A stretch of 64,000 bases of DNA from Pseudomonas mendocina (GTDB lineage Bacteria; Pseudomonadota; Gammaproteobacteria; Pseudomonadales; Pseudomonadaceae). Below the pieces are notes generated by a model. That model worked only from the letters and a program-made list of their open reading frames with translations, ran no database searches and was not told the origin of the DNA. Positions 1 to 7,874 of the stretch are shown here, piece by piece. A program made the position numbers and the translations under genes. The DNA lies in assembly GCA_037482215.1 (NCBI GenBank), contig CP148074.1:1612001-1676000 (forward strand). Direction: 5' to 3'. Positions within the stretch are counted from its first letter, which is position 1, and each line of letters begins with the position of its first letter.

Positions 1-1756
1 CTAGTCGATGAGCCAGTTCTAAATTACCTTGCAGGATAGTGCGTATACCTTCACTGAGAAGGTTGTGGGTTAAGTTCAACGCCGAACAGTTAATGGCAAT
101 TTTGATATTCGAATAGCCTTGTTCGAATAAATATTCGAGGTCTTGGCAAGCTTTGCGCATTACCCATTTATCCAATTCTCCGATCAGGCCGTTAGCCTCT
201 GCTATGCAGATGAATCGCTCTGGTGTGAGTAGTCCATGGCGTGGATGTTGCCAGCGTATCAATGCTTCCAAGCGTGTTATTTGGCCATCGCTCAGATCGA
301 TGATGGGTTGGTAATAGAGCTTCAGCTCACTCTCCTCTTGCAGCGCTTGGCGTAAGTCTTCTTCTAGTTGCAGCTCTATGGACGCTTTGTCAGTTAGATG
401 CTGTTTGAACAGTCTGATTGTATTTCGGCCATCAGCTTTCGCTTGGTAGAGCGCTAGATCGGCATGTTTGATCAATTCCTCTGTAGTACTTCCATCTTGT
501 GGGAATCGACTGATACCGATGCTCGTGGTCATGACCAGCTTGCGTTCGCCGAGGGTGATGGGCTCCTTGAGCTTTTCAAGCAATCGTTCTGCTAGCGGCT
601 GCAGCGCCTCATCGCTATCAATACTACTAACTATGCAGAACTCATCGCCGCCTAGCCTTGAGACGATGTCTCGGTCACGCAGGGAGCTTCGAATCCTATG
701 TGCGACGATCCTCAGCAGCTCATCCCCTGCGTCATGCCCCAAGGTGTCGTTGATACGTTTGAAGTGATCGACATCAAGGAACATAACGGCAAGACTTCGG
801 CCTGTTAGGGCGTGCTCTTCGAGGGTTGCGCTAAATACACGATTGAAGCCGCGTCTGTTTAGCTGTTCTGTTAGAGAGTCGTAATGGGCTATCTGCTCCA
901 ATGAGGCTTGAGCCTGATCAAGCTGTTGTAACAGTGCATTGACCCGCTGTAAGTCTCGATCTTTTTCTTCGAGTTTGCGGCTAGCCCAGGCTGCAGCAAA
1001 GCTTAAGCCGAGTATCAGGAAGGTGATGGACGCTACGATCAGGCCGAGTTGGACGCTGTTATGGGCACTGCGCAGTTGGAGAGGGAGGTCAACCGGAGCG
1101 ACCATATAAAGCCCGCTCATGCCGGTGTAATGCATGGAGCAGATGGCGGCGCCCATTACCAATGCCGCTGAGTACTTGAGCCATGTACTGTTTCGTCGTT
1201 GGCCATCGCGAAAATATTCTGCAAGCTTTAGGGCTGCAAAACTTGCGGTTATAGCGATGATGATAGACAGGACGAACATTCCACCATGGTGGTAGATATC
1301 TGCTTCGGACTGCATGGCGGTCATACCGCTGTAGTGCATTGCAGAAATACCTACACCAATCACCACTGCTGCTGCACATTGTTGAATCAACCGCTGACTG
1401 GTGCTAGTCATGTAATGCATCGCGATGACCGAGGCCGTCAGGGCGACAAGGAAAGAGAAAAGTGTGGTGCTGAGATCGTAATGGATGTAAACCGGTGCCT
1501 TGAAAGCCAGCATGCCAATAAAATGCATTGTCCAGATGCCACCCGCTAGGCAGATTGCCCCTAGCAGGGTCCAGATACGCTTCATGCTCAGATTCAGGGT
1601 CTTGCTAGCCTGCTTCGCAATTGTGAGCGTGATATGGCTGCCAAATACAGCTATCAGGTACGAAAGGGCGACCAGCCAGAGTGTGTGGCTGCACGCTAAA
1701 ACTACATGATGGTCGTGCGGAAGTTCAGAGAGAAACCGGACTGGAAACCACTGCAT
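1..1756 (-). CDS. MHYT-GGDEF-EAL cyclic-di-GMP signalling protein, cut at the window edge
   Basis: Membrane sensor joined to diguanylate cyclase and phosphodiesterase domains, expected to control cyclic-di-GMP. About 585 codons are visible; the C-terminal end of the EAL domain lies outside the window. The N-terminal part (about residues 25-215) is a multi-helix MHYT sensor with MHFIGM, MHYSGM and MHYTGM motifs; such domains are proposed to bind copper and sense a diatomic gas. A GGDEF domain follows, with the signature RLGGDEF near residue 369, then an EAL domain with YYQPI and RLEALIRW near residue 495. Both catalytic signatures look intact, so either activity is possible. I chose the ATG at 1754-1756 because an AAGG element precedes it and the first helix follows about 15 residues later. 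The MucR/YkoW-like architecture is clear; the net activity cannot be told from sequence. Confidence 0.9.
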   Translation of the reverse strand, partial: MQWFPVRFLSELPHDHHVVLACSHTLWLVALSYLIAVFGSHITLTIAKQASKTLNLSMKRIWTLLGAICLAGGIWTMHFIGMLAFKAPVYIHYDLSTTLFSFLVALTASVIAMHYMTSTSQRLIQQCAAAVVIGVGISAMHYSGMTAMQSEADIYHHGGMFVLSIIIAITASFAALKLAEYFRDGQRRNSTWLKYSAALVMGAAICSMHYTGMSGLYMVAPVDLPLQLRSAHNSVQLGLIVASITFLILGLSFAAAWASRKLEEKDRDLQRVNALLQQLDQAQASLEQIAHYDSLTEQLNRRGFNRVFSATLEEHALTGRSLAVMFLDVDHFKRINDTLGHDAGDELLRIVAHRIRSSLRDRDIVSRLGGDEFCIVSSIDSDEALQPLAERLLEKLKEPITLGERKLVMTTSIGISRFPQDGSTTEELIKHADLALYQAKADGRNTIRLFKQHLTDKASIELQLEEDLRQALQEESELKLYYQPIIDLSDGQITRLEALIRWQHPRHGLLTPERFICIAEANGLIGELDKWVMRKACQDLEYLFEQGYSNIKIAINCSALNLTHNLLSEGIRTILQGNLELAHRL

Positions 1757-1881
1757 GAAGCCTTACCTTGTAGCTGCTTGGATACTTTTAGTGAAGCATA
1801 TGTTTACCTTGATGCACTAATGTGCCGATATTATTTGGCCATTATTTTGATCCATAACAAAAACGGTTGCTTAGTCATCAT

Positions 1882-1911
1882 TTGCATCGGTTCTACTACT
1901 AACCGATGCAA
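1882..1911. repeat. Perfect 11-bp inverted repeat in a 345-bp intergenic region
   Basis: The arms at 1882-1892 and 1901-1911 are perfectly complementary around an 8-nt loop. No T-run follows on either strand, so a simple rho-independent terminator is unlikely. The element lies between the start of the MHYT-GGDEF-EAL gene and the MFS gene at 2102, which are divergent, so an operator is plausible. The rest of 1757-2101 holds no gene that I can support. Confidence 0.55.
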
Positions 1912-2101
1912 GCCGTTATCCCTTTCTAAACTCCCTTAGCTTGTCATGTCGTGTGTTCAAGAAAATCTAAGGCATGGCATGATGTCCTATACATGTCGCT
2001 GATGGTAATGGCAGTCTTTTTTATACCCTTTAGATTGCAGCTTCGGGTGCTGTACGACGATCAGCTCCTATTGCGTGTGCTGATAACAAGAGAGAAAAAT
2101 C

Positions 2102-3421
2102 ATGCAGCAACTGCAACAAGCTCCTAACGCATGGCGCGTCCTTTTTCTGCTGTTTTTGGCCAATCTTTTTAACTTTTTTGACCGAACGATCCCTGCCATT
2201 CTCGGGGAGCCGATCCGCCATGAGTGGGATCTGAGTGACTTTCAAGTTGGCTTGATGGGTACTGCCTTCACCCTTATCTATGCCATTGCTGGGTTGCCGC
2301 TTGGACGTTTGGCGGACACTGGCTCGCGTCGCAAGATCATGGGGTGGGGGCTTACCGTGTGGAGTGGGCTTACGGCCCTAAACGGTATGGCTTGGAACTA
2401 CTGGAGCTTCCTGCTGATTCGAATGGGGGTCGGTGTTGGTGAGGCCAGTTACGCTCCTGCGGCCAATTCATTGATCGGTGATTTATTTCCAGCACATAAG
2501 CGCTCCCGTGCGATGGGGATTTTCATGCTGGGCTTGCCACTGGGGCTTTTACTGGCTTACTTCACCATTGGCATGATGGTTAAAGCCTTTGACAGCTGGC
2601 GTGCGCCGTTTTTTATAGCGGCTGTACCCGGCTTGGTTTTGGCGCTGTTTATCTTCTTTATTAAAGAGCCTCAACGCGGTGCGGCGGATGAGGTGCAGGT
2701 ATCGACTGCTCCTGTGGACAAGCCTCTACGCAGGGTTCTGTCGATTCGTACGTTCTGGTGGTTAGTAGTAGCTGGCTTGGCGTTTAACTTTGCGACCTAT
2801 GCCTGCAACTCCTTCCTGGTGCCGATGTTGCAACGTTACTTCCTCATGCCTCTGCAAGAGGCAGCCGTGGCAACAGGCTTGATTGTGGGGGTGACAGGGT
2901 TGGTGGGGCTTACGCTGGGCGGTTGGCTGGCAGACAAGATTCACCAGCGCTGGAAAAGGGGACGCCTGCTGTTTGCGGCCGTGAGCATGTTGATTGCGGC
3001 GTTTGCGACCGGTATGGCCTTGCTGGGTGGGAAGATCGAAATTGCTGTGTTTGTCGGCCTGTTCAGCTTTGGCTGGCTGTTCTCGTACAACTTCTACACC
3101 TGCGTCTACACCGCGATCCAGGATGTTGTGGAACCGCGCCTGCGGGCCACGGCGATGGCGTTGTTCTTTGCAGGTTTGTATTTGCTCGGCGGAGGTTTAG
3201 GCCCTGTGGTGGTTGGGGCCCTGTCGGACTACTTTGCTAAGGCGGCAATGTCTGCTGCAGGTGCGAGCGAAATGACCGAGGCTTTTAAAGCTGTTGGCCT
3301 GCACGATGCGCTGTATCTGGTACCAGTTGCGTTTGTGTTGACCATGTTGGCGCTGTATATGGCATCCCGCTTTTGTGTTCGTGATGCTGCAGCTATGCGC
3401 GATGGTCTGACGACCGCTTGA
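2102..3421 (+). CDS. MFS transporter, spinster-like
   Basis: A 439-residue major facilitator superfamily permease of the inner membrane with about 12 hydrophobic segments. The loop between helices 2 and 3 carries the MFS signature (GLPLGRLADTGSRRKIMGW). The following GVGEASYAPAANSLIGDLFP segment is typical of the spinster-like branch, whose bacterial substrates are mostly unknown. The ATG at 2102 is preceded by a purine-rich GAGAG element. The gene stands alone on the plus strand, converging with another MFS gene. The substrate cannot be predicted. Confidence 0.85.
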   Translation: MQQLQQAPNAWRVLFLLFLANLFNFFDRTIPAILGEPIRHEWDLSDFQVGLMGTAFTLIYAIAGLPLGRLADTGSRRKIMGWGLTVWSGLTALNGMAWNYWSFLLIRMGVGVGEASYAPAANSLIGDLFPAHKRSRAMGIFMLGLPLGLLLAYFTIGMMVKAFDSWRAPFFIAAVPGLVLALFIFFIKEPQRGAADEVQVSTAPVDKPLRRVLSIRTFWWLVVAGLAFNFATYACNSFLVPMLQRYFLMPLQEAAVATGLIVGVTGLVGLTLGGWLADKIHQRWKRGRLLFAAVSMLIAAFATGMALLGGKIEIAVFVGLFSFGWLFSYNFYTCVYTAIQDVVEPRLRATAMALFFAGLYLLGGGLGPVVVGALSDYFAKAAMSAAGASEMTEAFKAVGLHDALYLVPVAFVLTMLALYMASRFCVRDAAAMRDGLTTA

Positions 3422-3428
3422 ATAATAT

Positions 3429-3453
3429 GCCTGCACCAATAGCCGGTGCAGGC
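3429..3453. terminator. Hairpin between convergent transporter genes
   Basis: A perfect 9-bp stem (3429-3437 with 3445-3453) and 7-nt loop lie between the convergent stops at 3421 and 3465. There is no U-tract, so it may act as a weak bidirectional terminator or as a 3'-end stabiliser. Confidence 0.45.
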
Positions 3454-3464
3454 AGGCTCACCTG

Positions 3465-5084
3465 TCAGGCGTGAATATCGTTGTGCCGAGTCTCACGCAG
3501 GAACAGCAGTGCACAAACCAGGCTAATGCCGGTGATCAACACCGGATACCAGAGCCCGTAGAAAATATCCCCGGTGTACACCACCAGTGCGAATGACACG
3601 GTTGGCAGCAGCCCACCAAACCATCCGTTGCCAACGTGATAGGGCAATGACAGCGAGGTATAGCGGATCCGGGTAGGGAACAGCTCGACCATCAATGCCG
3701 CCAGCGGGCCATAGCAAAGGCAGGCGATCAGCAGCAGTGCAACCATGATGACAACAACCATGGTGCGGTCGAGTTGGGAGGAGTCCGCTTGGCTTGGATA
3801 ACCGGCGTCCCTAAGGGCTGAACTCAAGGCTTCGGCATTATGACCCTGTAGGGTCTGGGTACCTACCGTAACCACCAATTCACTTCCGCGCTCACTGGCT
3901 GAAGTCTTGTATGGAATGCCACTTTTGGCCAGCAGCGCTTTGGTCAGGTCGCAGGGGGTGTCGAAGCGTGCTTTGCCCACTGGGTCAAACTGGAAGGTGC
4001 AGGTCGCAGGATCAGCGATGACCGTGACGGGGGCCTGTCGCGAAGCCATGTCGATCTGCGGATTGGCGTAATGGGTAAGGGCTTTAAACAGCGGAAAATA
4101 CAAAAGGGTGGCAAGCAAGAGGCCCGCCAGCAGTACTGGCTTTCGCCCGATTCGGTCAGACAGCCATCCGCTGACGATAAAAAAGGGTGCCCCGATAACG
4201 ATGGCGATGATCAGTAGGTTGTTGGCCAGTGCTGCATCAACTTTTAACACCTGCGTCAGGAAGAACAGGACATAAAACTGGGCTGTGTAGAAGGTCACCG
4301 CTTGCCCTGCATTGATGCTGAACAGGGCCGTCAGCACAACTTTGAGGTTCTTCCAGTTGGTAAACGATTCACGCAGTGGCGCTTTACTGCACTTGCCTTC
4401 GTTTTTCATTTTTACAAAGGCCGGAGACTCCTGCATGGACAAGCGAATCCACGTGGAAATACCCAGCAGCACGATCGACAGCAGAAACGGCAGGCGCCAG
4501 CCCCAGGTCTCGAATTCATCGCCGGTGAAGTAGCGGCAAGCCCCAATTACTAGCAGCGACAGCAGCAGACCGCCGCTGGCCGTGGACTGTATCCAGCTGG
4601 TGTAACTGCCGCGCTTATCGGCTGGGGCGTGTTCCGCAACATACGTCGCGGCACCACCGTATTCACCGCCTAATGCAAGGCCTTGCAGCATGCGCAGGGC
4701 GACTAGGATGATTGGTGCGGCGACGCCGATGCTGGCGTAGGAAGGCAGCAGACCTACGCAAAACGTTGAGAGCCCCATCAGCAAAATGGTCGCAAGGAAG
4801 GTGTATTTACGCCCGACCATGTCACCGAGCCGCCCGAACACCAAGGCCCCAAAGGGTCTGACCAGAAAACCGGCGGCAAAGGCCAGCAGGGCGAAGATAA
4901 AAGCCGTGGTGTCGTTCACGCCGGCAAAAAACTGTTTACTGATGATGGCGGCCAGTGCGCCGTAGAGGAAGAAGTCGTACCACTCGAAGACCGTACCGAG
5001 GGATGAGGCGAGTATCACTTTGCGTTCTTCACGACGGGTCACCTGTGTCGATTCACAGGTGTTGCTCTGTGCAGATAGGCTCAT
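3465..5084 (-). CDS. MFS transporter, metabolite:H+ symporter (MHS) family
   Basis: A 539-residue proton-linked permease of the MHS family (ShiA/ProP/KgtP relatives). The N-terminus has the family-typical GTVFEWYDFFLYG, and GRLGDMVGRKYTF matches the MFS loop. About 100 hydrophilic residues (roughly 325-425, including CTFQFDPVGKARF) interrupt the second half; such an extracytoplasmic insertion occurs in some Pseudomonas MHS proteins. The ATG is preceded by AGGAG at 8-nt spacing. It follows the GMC oxidoreductase gene by 96 bp on the same strand. I infer that the two form an operon that imports and oxidises one carbon source. The substrate is unknown. Confidence 0.87.
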   Translation of the reverse strand: MSLSAQSNTCESTQVTRREERKVILASSLGTVFEWYDFFLYGALAAIISKQFFAGVNDTTAFIFALLAFAAGFLVRPFGALVFGRLGDMVGRKYTFLATILLMGLSTFCVGLLPSYASIGVAAPIILVALRMLQGLALGGEYGGAATYVAEHAPADKRGSYTSWIQSTASGGLLLSLLVIGACRYFTGDEFETWGWRLPFLLSIVLLGISTWIRLSMQESPAFVKMKNEGKCSKAPLRESFTNWKNLKVVLTALFSINAGQAVTFYTAQFYVLFFLTQVLKVDAALANNLLIIAIVIGAPFFIVSGWLSDRIGRKPVLLAGLLLATLLYFPLFKALTHYANPQIDMASRQAPVTVIADPATCTFQFDPVGKARFDTPCDLTKALLAKSGIPYKTSASERGSELVVTVGTQTLQGHNAEALSSALRDAGYPSQADSSQLDRTMVVVIMVALLLIACLCYGPLAALMVELFPTRIRYTSLSLPYHVGNGWFGGLLPTVSFALVVYTGDIFYGLWYPVLITGISLVCALLFLRETRHNDIHA

Positions 5085-5180
5085 GGAGCATTCTCCTGCC
5101 CTTATGGGGCTTCAGCTTTTTATTATTCGGTATCGACCTCCTGGCCGTACGGCACCGGTTGCACGCATCTACCGTCGGGA

Positions 5181-6839
5181 TCAGGACAGTGCGGTGGATG
5201 CAGATTGGGTTTCATTAATGGGCGTTAATGAGTGCTTGCGGCATGCATCTGCAAGGATCATTCGGGCGGCTTTTTCCGCAATCATCAGCACCGGCGAGCA
5301 GGTGTTGCCTGAGGTAATTGAAGGCATGATGGAGGCATCGGCAATACGCAAGCCGGGGATGCCGTGCACCCGTAACTGACTGTCGACCACGGCGTCGGCG
5401 CCTTCGCCCATCCGGCAGGTGCCCACCGGATGGAAGATAGTGGTACCGATCTCAGCAGCTGCGCGTTGCAGGTCTTCTTCGCTCTGGTAGTCCGGCCCAG
5501 GTTTGTACTCGTTTGGTTGATAGGGTGCTAGGGCGGGGGCGGCAGCGATGCGCCGGGTCAGGCGGATGGCATTGGCCGCCACCTGTAGGTCTTGCGGATG
5601 GCTGAGGTAATTGGGCTGGATAATGGGTTTGTCGTTAAAGTTTGCGGAGCGGATGTGTACCGTGCCGCGACTCATCGGGCGGAGATCGCAAACCGACGCA
5701 GTAAATGCGGGGAAGCTGTGCAGCGGCTCGCCAAAACGATCCAATGACAACGGTTGCACGTGGTATTCAAGATTGGCGCTGGCTTGCTGCGGATCGGATT
5801 TGGCAAATGCACCCAGTTGGCTGGGAGCCATAGAAAGCGGTCCGCTGCGCTTGAGTGCGTACTCAAGCCCCATCCCCAGTTTGCCCCAGAAGCTGGAGGC
5901 AATTTGATTGAGCGAGGGGGCACGGCTGAAGCGATAGATCAGCCGTAGTTGCAGGTGATCTTGCAGGTTCGCCCCCACGCCTTGCAGTGCATGGCGAACG
6001 CCAATGCCATGCTGCTTAAGCAAAGTACTCGGGCCTATCCCAGAACGTTGCAGAATGGTCGGTGAGCCGATCGCGCCTGCGCAGAGGATGATTTCCCGGC
6101 GCGCCCGCAGCGTTTTCTCCTTGCCATGCTGACGTACTGAGACAGCCCCTGCACGGCCATTGTCCAGCAGGATTCGATCAACCTGAGCATCTGTCAGCAC
6201 CGTCAGATTTGGGCGTGACAAAACCGGTCGGAGAAAGGCTTTGGAAGCATTCCAGCGTACGCCACTACGCTGATTGACCTGAAAGTAGCTGCAACCTTCG
6301 TTATCACCTCCGTTGAAGTCGTCGATGCTGGCAATCCCAGTTTGCGCCGCTGCGCTGCGGTAGGCTTCCAGAATCTGCCATGACAGGCGCTGACGCTCCA
6401 CACGCCATTCACCGCCACTGCCGTGTAGTTGCGAGCTACCGGCGTAATGATCTTCGATGTCCTTGAACAGCGGCAGTACATCTTTCCAGCCCCAGCCGCT
6501 GTTGCCCTCAGCCGCCCAGCAGTCGTAATCCCGGGCCTGACCGCGCATGTAGATCATCCCGTTAATCGAAGAACATCCACCCAACACACGTCCGCGGGGG
6601 TATTTCAAGGCTCGTCCTGCAAGGCCGGGCACTTGTTCAGTGTCGAAACACCAATCTGTGCGTGGGTTGCCGATGCAGTAGAGGTAGCCGACGGGAATAT
6701 GAATCCAGGGGTAGTTGTCTTTGCCACCGGCCTCAAGCAACACCACCTGATTGGCAGGATCGGCGGACAGTCGATTGGCCAGCAGGCAACCTGCCGGGCC
6801 AGCGCCGATGATGATGTAGTCGCAGGAATCCTGTGACAT
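5181..6839 (-). CDS. GMC-family FAD-dependent oxidoreductase (choline/alcohol dehydrogenase-like)
   Basis: A 552-residue flavoprotein of the glucose-methanol-choline family, which oxidises primary alcohols or choline-like substrates. The FAD-binding motif IIIGAGPAGCLLANRLS is at the N-terminus, followed by the GMC signatures PRGRVLGGCSSINGMIYMRG and, further on, GAIGSPTILQRSGIGP. The C-terminal HPVGTCRMG supplies the usual catalytic histidine region. Length fits the family. The ATG at 6839 has a strong AGGAGGAG ribosome site. It heads a probable two-gene operon with the MHS permease and is divergent from a LysR regulator. BetA-like and medium-chain alcohol dehydrogenase (AlkJ-like) functions are both possible; no betB or betI homologue is adjacent. 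Confidence 0.88.
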   Translation of the reverse strand: MSQDSCDYIIIGAGPAGCLLANRLSADPANQVVLLEAGGKDNYPWIHIPVGYLYCIGNPRTDWCFDTEQVPGLAGRALKYPRGRVLGGCSSINGMIYMRGQARDYDCWAAEGNSGWGWKDVLPLFKDIEDHYAGSSQLHGSGGEWRVERQRLSWQILEAYRSAAAQTGIASIDDFNGGDNEGCSYFQVNQRSGVRWNASKAFLRPVLSRPNLTVLTDAQVDRILLDNGRAGAVSVRQHGKEKTLRARREIILCAGAIGSPTILQRSGIGPSTLLKQHGIGVRHALQGVGANLQDHLQLRLIYRFSRAPSLNQIASSFWGKLGMGLEYALKRSGPLSMAPSQLGAFAKSDPQQASANLEYHVQPLSLDRFGEPLHSFPAFTASVCDLRPMSRGTVHIRSANFNDKPIIQPNYLSHPQDLQVAANAIRLTRRIAAAPALAPYQPNEYKPGPDYQSEEDLQRAAAEIGTTIFHPVGTCRMGEGADAVVDSQLRVHGIPGLRIADASIMPSITSGNTCSPVLMIAEKAARMILADACRKHSLTPINETQSASTALS

Positions 6840-6890
6840 AGAGCTCCTCCTGGCTTCTTATTCTTGTCTGACGCTTGAGGCTAAGCGTTC

Positions 6891-6945
6891 ATTCGCGATA
6901 AAAAAACAATCGTTTTCGCGCATTAGCTGTTTATTTTTTAACAGC
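6891..6945. promoter_or_regulatory. Divergent control region with nested inverted repeats, possible LysR operator
   Basis: The gap between the divergent oxidoreductase and LysR genes is AT-rich. It contains a CGCGA/TCGCG repeat (6894-6898 with 6916-6920) around an AAAAC-AATC-GTTTT dyad, and a GCTGTT/AACAGC repeat (6926-6931 with 6940-6945) just before the LysR ribosome site. LysR regulators usually bind dyads in such gaps. Assignment as the operator is inference. Confidence 0.35.
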
Positions 6946-6956
6946 GGGAGGTGTTT

Positions 6957-7874
6957 GTGTTTGATTGGGGGGACTTGCGCTATTTCCTTGAGCTGCACCG
7001 CACCGGGCGCTTGCTGGCGGTTGCCAAGCGAATGAACACAACCCATGCCACGGTATCTCGGCATATCGACAACCTGGAGAAGGGGCTCGGTACCCAGCTT
7101 TTTGTGCAGCACACCGGCGGCTACCAACTGACTCCGGCCGGGCAGGCCTTGCTGCAGCATGCCGAGGCTATGGAGAACACCGCACTGCTGGCGCAGGAGG
7201 TGCTCAGTCAAGGGGTTTCGCCGCTTGGGCAGGTGCGCATAGGTGTTACTGAGGGGCTAGGTAACGGGTTTCTCGCCCAGCGCTTGGGTGGGCTGCTAAA
7301 GCAGTATCCGGGGCTTGAGGTGGAGTTGGTGTCGGTGCCGCGATTTGTCAGCATCACTAACCGGGAGGCCGATATTGCGATCACGTTGGAGCAGCCCAGC
7401 GCCGATTTACTTATCTCCCGCTTACTGACCCGCTACCGCCTGAGTCTGTATGCCAGCCCGGAATACCTCCATCAGTCGCCGCCGCTGCGCAATCGGGAGG
7501 ATTTGAGTAAGCATCAGTGGATTGGTTATGTGGACGACCTGTTGTTTAGCCAGGAGTTGATGTTTCACCACAGCTTCTGCCGACATCCGCAGGTGATTTT
7601 CCGCAGCACCAGTGTGTCGGCCCAGCAGCAGGCGGCGCGTGCCGGGGTTGGTTTGGCGATTCTGCCGAATTTTGTGGGGGCGTGTGACTCGCAGTTGCAA
7701 CCCGTATTGCCGGAGCTGTTTATTGAACGCAGCTACTGGATGAGTGCTCGTCGCGAGTTGCACCGTTCGGTGCGTTTAAGATTGGTCTGGGATTACTTAT
7801 TGGCGCTCTGTGAGCAGGAACAGGCGCTTTTGATGGGGGGAGGAGTGGGGCGGACTGAGTCCGCCCCGGAGTGA
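6957..7874 (+). CDS. LysR-family transcriptional regulator
   Basis: A 305-residue LTTR. The N-terminal winged helix-turn-helix includes AVAKRMNTTHATVSRHIDNLE, and the remainder resembles the periplasmic-binding-protein-like effector domain. It probably controls the divergent GMC oxidoreductase and MHS permease genes. Two in-frame GTG codons compete for the start: 6951 overlaps the GGGAGG ribosome site, whereas 6957 lies 5 nt after it, so I chose 6957. The final codons overlap a terminator-like hairpin. Confidence 0.85.
   Translation: MFDWGDLRYFLELHRTGRLLAVAKRMNTTHATVSRHIDNLEKGLGTQLFVQHTGGYQLTPAGQALLQHAEAMENTALLAQEVLSQGVSPLGQVRIGVTEGLGNGFLAQRLGGLLKQYPGLEVELVSVPRFVSITNREADIAITLEQPSADLLISRLLTRYRLSLYASPEYLHQSPPLRNREDLSKHQWIGYVDDLLFSQELMFHHSFCRHPQVIFRSTSVSAQQQAARAGVGLAILPNFVGACDSQLQPVLPELFIERSYWMSARRELHRSVRLRLVWDYLLALCEQEQALLMGGGVGRTESAPE
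7847..7867. terminator. Hairpin between the LysR gene and rapA
   Basis: An 8-bp GC stem (7847-7854 with 7860-7867) with a 5-nt loop lies at the convergent ends of the LysR gene and rapA, overlapping the last LysR codons. No clear U-tract follows on either strand. Confidence 0.5.
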
